Source of the DNA: Myxococcus guangdongensis
GTDB taxonomy: Bacteria; Myxococcota; Myxococcia; Myxococcales; Myxococcaceae
DNA length: 64,000 bases
Assembly (NCBI RefSeq): GCF_024198255.1
Contig: NZ_JAJVKW010000010.1
Span: 1-64,000 of the forward strand
Direction of reading: 5' to 3'
A model generated the notes under the pieces. That model made no database searches, had not been told where the DNA came from, and worked only from the letters and a program-made list of their open reading frames with translations. Shown here one piece after another: positions 61,892 to 64,000 of the stretch (position 1 is its first letter; each line of letters begins with the position of its first letter). Both the position numbers and the translations under genes were made by a program.

Positions 61892-62707
61892 ATGGCCAAG
61901 CCTTCTTTGTCGGAGTGGTCTTTCGAGGCGCTGTTGATTCGTGTTCGTGATGGCGATTCGTCGGTGCGTGACGAGCTGGGGCGTCGCTGCCTGCAGCAGG
62001 TGGAGCAGTGGACCAAGTCACAGCGTTCTCAGGTCGAGAAAGCGGGAGCGCGCCCCTCGGATCTCACTCAGGACTCCTTGTTGAAGGCCTTCCAGCATCT
62101 CGAGAGCTTCAAGGGCTCCACGGAGAAGGAGTGGTGGGCCTGGCTCCGCCGCATCGTGGCGAATGAGGCGGTCGGGACGTATCGACACAGCAGGCGGAAA
62201 CAGCGTGACGTGTTGGAGACGATTCCCTTGGACTCGGAGGATGCGCTGAGCGTCAAGGCGCCAGGTGCCACCCCGAGCCACGTGACGGCTGTCCAGGAGG
62301 AGTGGCGGCGCCTGCTCATGGGCCTGCAACAGTTGGCGGAGCATGAGCCGGACCAACAGCGAGCCCTGACGCTGTGTTACCTGGAGAACCAGCCCAGGAA
62401 GGATGTCGCCGAACTCATGGGCAGGACTGTCCGCTCCGTGGAGGGACTCGTGGCGCGTGGTGGTCAGGCGCTGTGGCGCTTCATGACCGATGAGCCGGAT
62501 TCAAAGGACCCGCACTCCACCGAGGCCGCAGCGATGTTCAACGAGGTGGATGCCGCCATCTCCAGGTATCTGCGGCTTCTGGAAGCTGGAGAGCGGGTGG
62601 AGGTCGACGCATTCGTGATGCAGCATCCTGTCTGCGGGCGCGAACTCCGAGGCATCCTCCACTCGATGGAGCGATTGCGTGCACTGGACCCGGCCAGGAC
62701 GTCTTGA
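61892..62707 (+). CDS. ECF-like RNA polymerase sigma factor with C-terminal extension
   Basis: A 271-residue sigma factor. Region 2 is ARPSDLTQDSLLKAFQHLES and WAWLRRIVANEAVGTYRHSR; region 4 is QQRALTLCYLENQPRKDVAE and LMGRTVRSVEGLVARGGQAL. The ~60-residue C-terminal extension (AMFNEVDAAISRYLRLLEAG, ERVEVDAFVMQHPVCGRELR) is like the segment that precedes many Ser/Thr kinase domains. The gene sits directly between two kinase genes, and its stop overlaps the second kinase ATG (TGATG). ATG at 61892 was chosen, with GGGGG six bases upstream; ATG 61886 is the alternative. Likely phosphorylation-controlled by the neighbouring kinases. Confidence 0.88.
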   Translation: MAKPSLSEWSFEALLIRVRDGDSSVRDELGRRCLQQVEQWTKSQRSQVEKAGARPSDLTQDSLLKAFQHLESFKGSTEKEWWAWLRRIVANEAVGTYRHSRRKQRDVLETIPLDSEDALSVKAPGATPSHVTAVQEEWRRLLMGLQQLAEHEPDQQRALTLCYLENQPRKDVAELMGRTVRSVEGLVARGGQALWRFMTDEPDSKDPHSTEAAAMFNEVDAAISRYLRLLEAGERVEVDAFVMQHPVCGRELRGILHSMERLRALDPARTS

Positions 62708-63564
62708 TGCTGGCGCCTGGTTCACGGGCAGGCGACTACGTCATTGTCCGCCTCGCGGATGTGGGAGGAGCGAGCAATGTCTATCTGGCGCGCCATCTCC
62801 AGAGTGGCGCCCATGCCGCGGTGAAGGTTCCGAGCGCGAGCGCGAGCCTCCAGCAGGAACTGGTGGCCCGCTTCCACAACGAGGCCCAGACGCTCCTCGA
62901 ACTCCAGCACTTCTATCTGGTCAAGGCGCTCGCATTCGGGGTGCTCACGGATGAAGGGCTTCCGTTCCTGGTCTTGGAGTGGCTTCCCACGAGCCTCCAC
63001 GCGCTGCTTCGACAACAAGGAGGTCGACTCTCGTTGGGCGATGGGCTCCAGGTGCTCCGACAGCTCGCGAACGTCTTCTGTTTCCTTCATGGGCGTGGCG
63101 TCATCCATCGTGACCTGAAGCCGGAGAACGTATTGCTCGCCAACGCGCTGCCAGGGGCGTTGGAGGTGCGGCTCGCAGACCTGGGATTGGCCAGGCTTGT
63201 CCCAGAGGAAGGTGCGCCTCATCCGCCGCTCCCTGTGTCCACGGCTCGGGGCGCCTTGTTCGGGACGGGCGAGTACATGGCTCCAGAACAGTGGGGCACC
63301 CCCAAAGGGGTGGATGCGAAAGTCGACGTCTATTCGTTGGGGGCACTCGCCTTCCATCTGTTGGTAGGGGAACCACCGTTCGGCTCGGGGGCGCTCCCTG
63401 GCTTGAGCTTCAACCACATGGTCCGGCCCCCTCCCTTGGACCGATTGGAGGGCCTGGCCTCTGAATCACTCCGGACACTGGTCGGGGCGATGCTCGCGAA
63501 GGTCGCCAGCAGGCGCCCTTCCATGCGGGACGTCCTCCTGGCTCTGGAGAACCTTGAGGCCTGA
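62707..63564 (+). CDS. Ser/Thr protein kinase with degenerate G-loop and DLG motif
   Basis: A 285-residue compact kinase with no transmembrane or sensor domain. VGGASNV (19-25) replaces the usual GxGxxGxV; the first and third glycines are D and S. Lys40 (HAAVKVP) and HRDLKPEN (Asp136) are present, but DLG (158-160) replaces DFG. ATP binding may be weakened or altered. EYMAPEQWG and the C-lobe are intact. The start overlaps the sigma-factor stop by one base (TGATG), indicating translational coupling. It is probably the regulator of the sigma factor or a partner of the large upstream kinase; the activity needs proof. An in-frame TTG directly precedes the ATG. Confidence 0.88.
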   Translation: MLAPGSRAGDYVIVRLADVGGASNVYLARHLQSGAHAAVKVPSASASLQQELVARFHNEAQTLLELQHFYLVKALAFGVLTDEGLPFLVLEWLPTSLHALLRQQGGRLSLGDGLQVLRQLANVFCFLHGRGVIHRDLKPENVLLANALPGALEVRLADLGLARLVPEEGAPHPPLPVSTARGALFGTGEYMAPEQWGTPKGVDAKVDVYSLGALAFHLLVGEPPFGSGALPGLSFNHMVRPPPLDRLEGLASESLRTLVGAMLAKVASRRPSMRDVLLALENLEA

Positions 63565-63632
63565 CCCGCGAGGGATGGTGGCGGGTCCTGGCGTCTCTCC
63601 TCCTGGGTGTCCTGGAATCGGAGAGGTGCGAC

Positions 63633-64000
63633 ATGTGGACGGTGGAGCAGGCGATGCAGCAGCTCGTCGAGGAACTGGAGCTGACTGCCGACGAGGATAA
63701 AAACGTGAAGCGGCAGCACGGCGTGGTGCGCGAGGTGCTGCGCAGGCGGTTGTTCTCGGTAGAGGAGTTTCTTTCGGGCTCCTACAGCCGGGGGACGGCG
63801 CTGCGTCCGCTGCACGACGTGGATGTGTTCGTCGTCGCCCGGCCGCCTCGTGGGTCTCGGACCCCGGATGACCTGCTGCGGGAGGTGCGGCAGGTGTTCA
63901 AGGCGGAGTGGTCTGACCGGGCGCTGCCCGTCCTCCAGCGGCACTCCCTGCGCATCGACTTCTCCTCGGGAATCAGCGTCGACATCGTGCCGGCCTTCGC
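63633..64000 (+). CDS. CD-NTase/CBASS-type nucleotidyltransferase, partial (runs off the right edge)
   Basis: The frame is open from ATG 63633 to the edge, 122 codons, preceded by GGAGAGG. It shows the CD-NTase/SMODS signature in order: GSYSRGTAL (Gly49-Ser50), HDVDVFVV with Asp62 and Asp64, and VDIVPAF with Asp117. These three acidic residues and the GS motif make up the metal and nucleotide site that builds cyclic di- or trinucleotide messengers in CBASS antiphage systems. TADEDKNVKRQHGVVREVLR precedes them, as in other family members. It follows the kinase gene by 68 bases; downstream effector genes are outside the window. It could also be another nucleotidyltransferase, such as a nucleic-acid-modifying SMODS enzyme. 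Confidence 0.82.
   Translation, partial: MWTVEQAMQQLVEELELTADEDKNVKRQHGVVREVLRRRLFSVEEFLSGSYSRGTALRPLHDVDVFVVARPPRGSRTPDDLLREVRQVFKAEWSDRALPVLQRHSLRIDFSSGISVDIVPAF

Overview
The window is high-GC DNA with strong third-position GC bias. It is rich in TonB-dependent receptors, lipoproteins, PAS/hybrid histidine kinases and Hanks-type Ser/Thr kinases. It has hallmarks of a myxobacterial chromosome (Myxococcus/Corallococcus/Archangium-like). That assignment is inferred from gene content, not from a marker gene. It opens with the 3' end of a 5S rRNA and its terminator, so an rRNA operon lies just to the left.

Left part (0-20 kb): a quinone-oxidoreductase-like enzyme; small envelope and TPR proteins; SlyX; a membrane PAS histidine kinase; a three-gene outer-membrane operon (TonB-dependent receptor with 60-bp coding repeats plus two lipoproteins, 4-bp overlaps) downstream of a His-rich membrane protein; glpD; a lipoprotein subtilase with a PA domain; an ECF sigma/zinc anti-sigma pair; an OafA-type acyltransferase; and a zinc alcohol dehydrogenase divergent from a LysR regulator.

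Middle part (20-40 kb): several regulator-target pairs with visible DNA sites. An AfsR/SARP-like BTAD-ATPase regulator faces an MhpA-like FAD hydroxylase whose promoter carries 11-bp-spaced direct repeats. A BlaI-type repressor with two palindromic operators is translationally coupled to an M56 peptidase fused to a lytic transglycosylase. A TetR gene faces an alpha/beta hydrolase across a 16-bp palindrome, and a LysR gene faces a metallo-beta-lactamase-fold enzyme. These are followed by a secreted intradiol-dioxygenase-like lipoprotein, an SDR, a giant hybrid histidine kinase and a 2OG-Fe(II) oxygenase.

Right part (39-64 kb): a second TonB-dependent receptor, which carries a TonB-C-like domain and is broken by a one-base frameshift, with its lipoprotein; MltA; a double-DsbA protein; a DUF4846-like protein; a CDP-alcohol phosphatidyltransferase; a fatty-acid desaturase; a cytochrome P450; a tandem pair of STAS-like paralogues; a sugar ABC importer operon without an ATPase gene; and a Ser/Thr kinase-STAND-TPR protein, sigma factor and second kinase in one coupled operon. 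The right edge cuts into a gene with the signature of a CD-NTase (CBASS-type nucleotidyltransferase), the most attractive lead to an unseen defence system beyond the window.

No tRNA, CRISPR array, insertion sequence or integrase was recognised.
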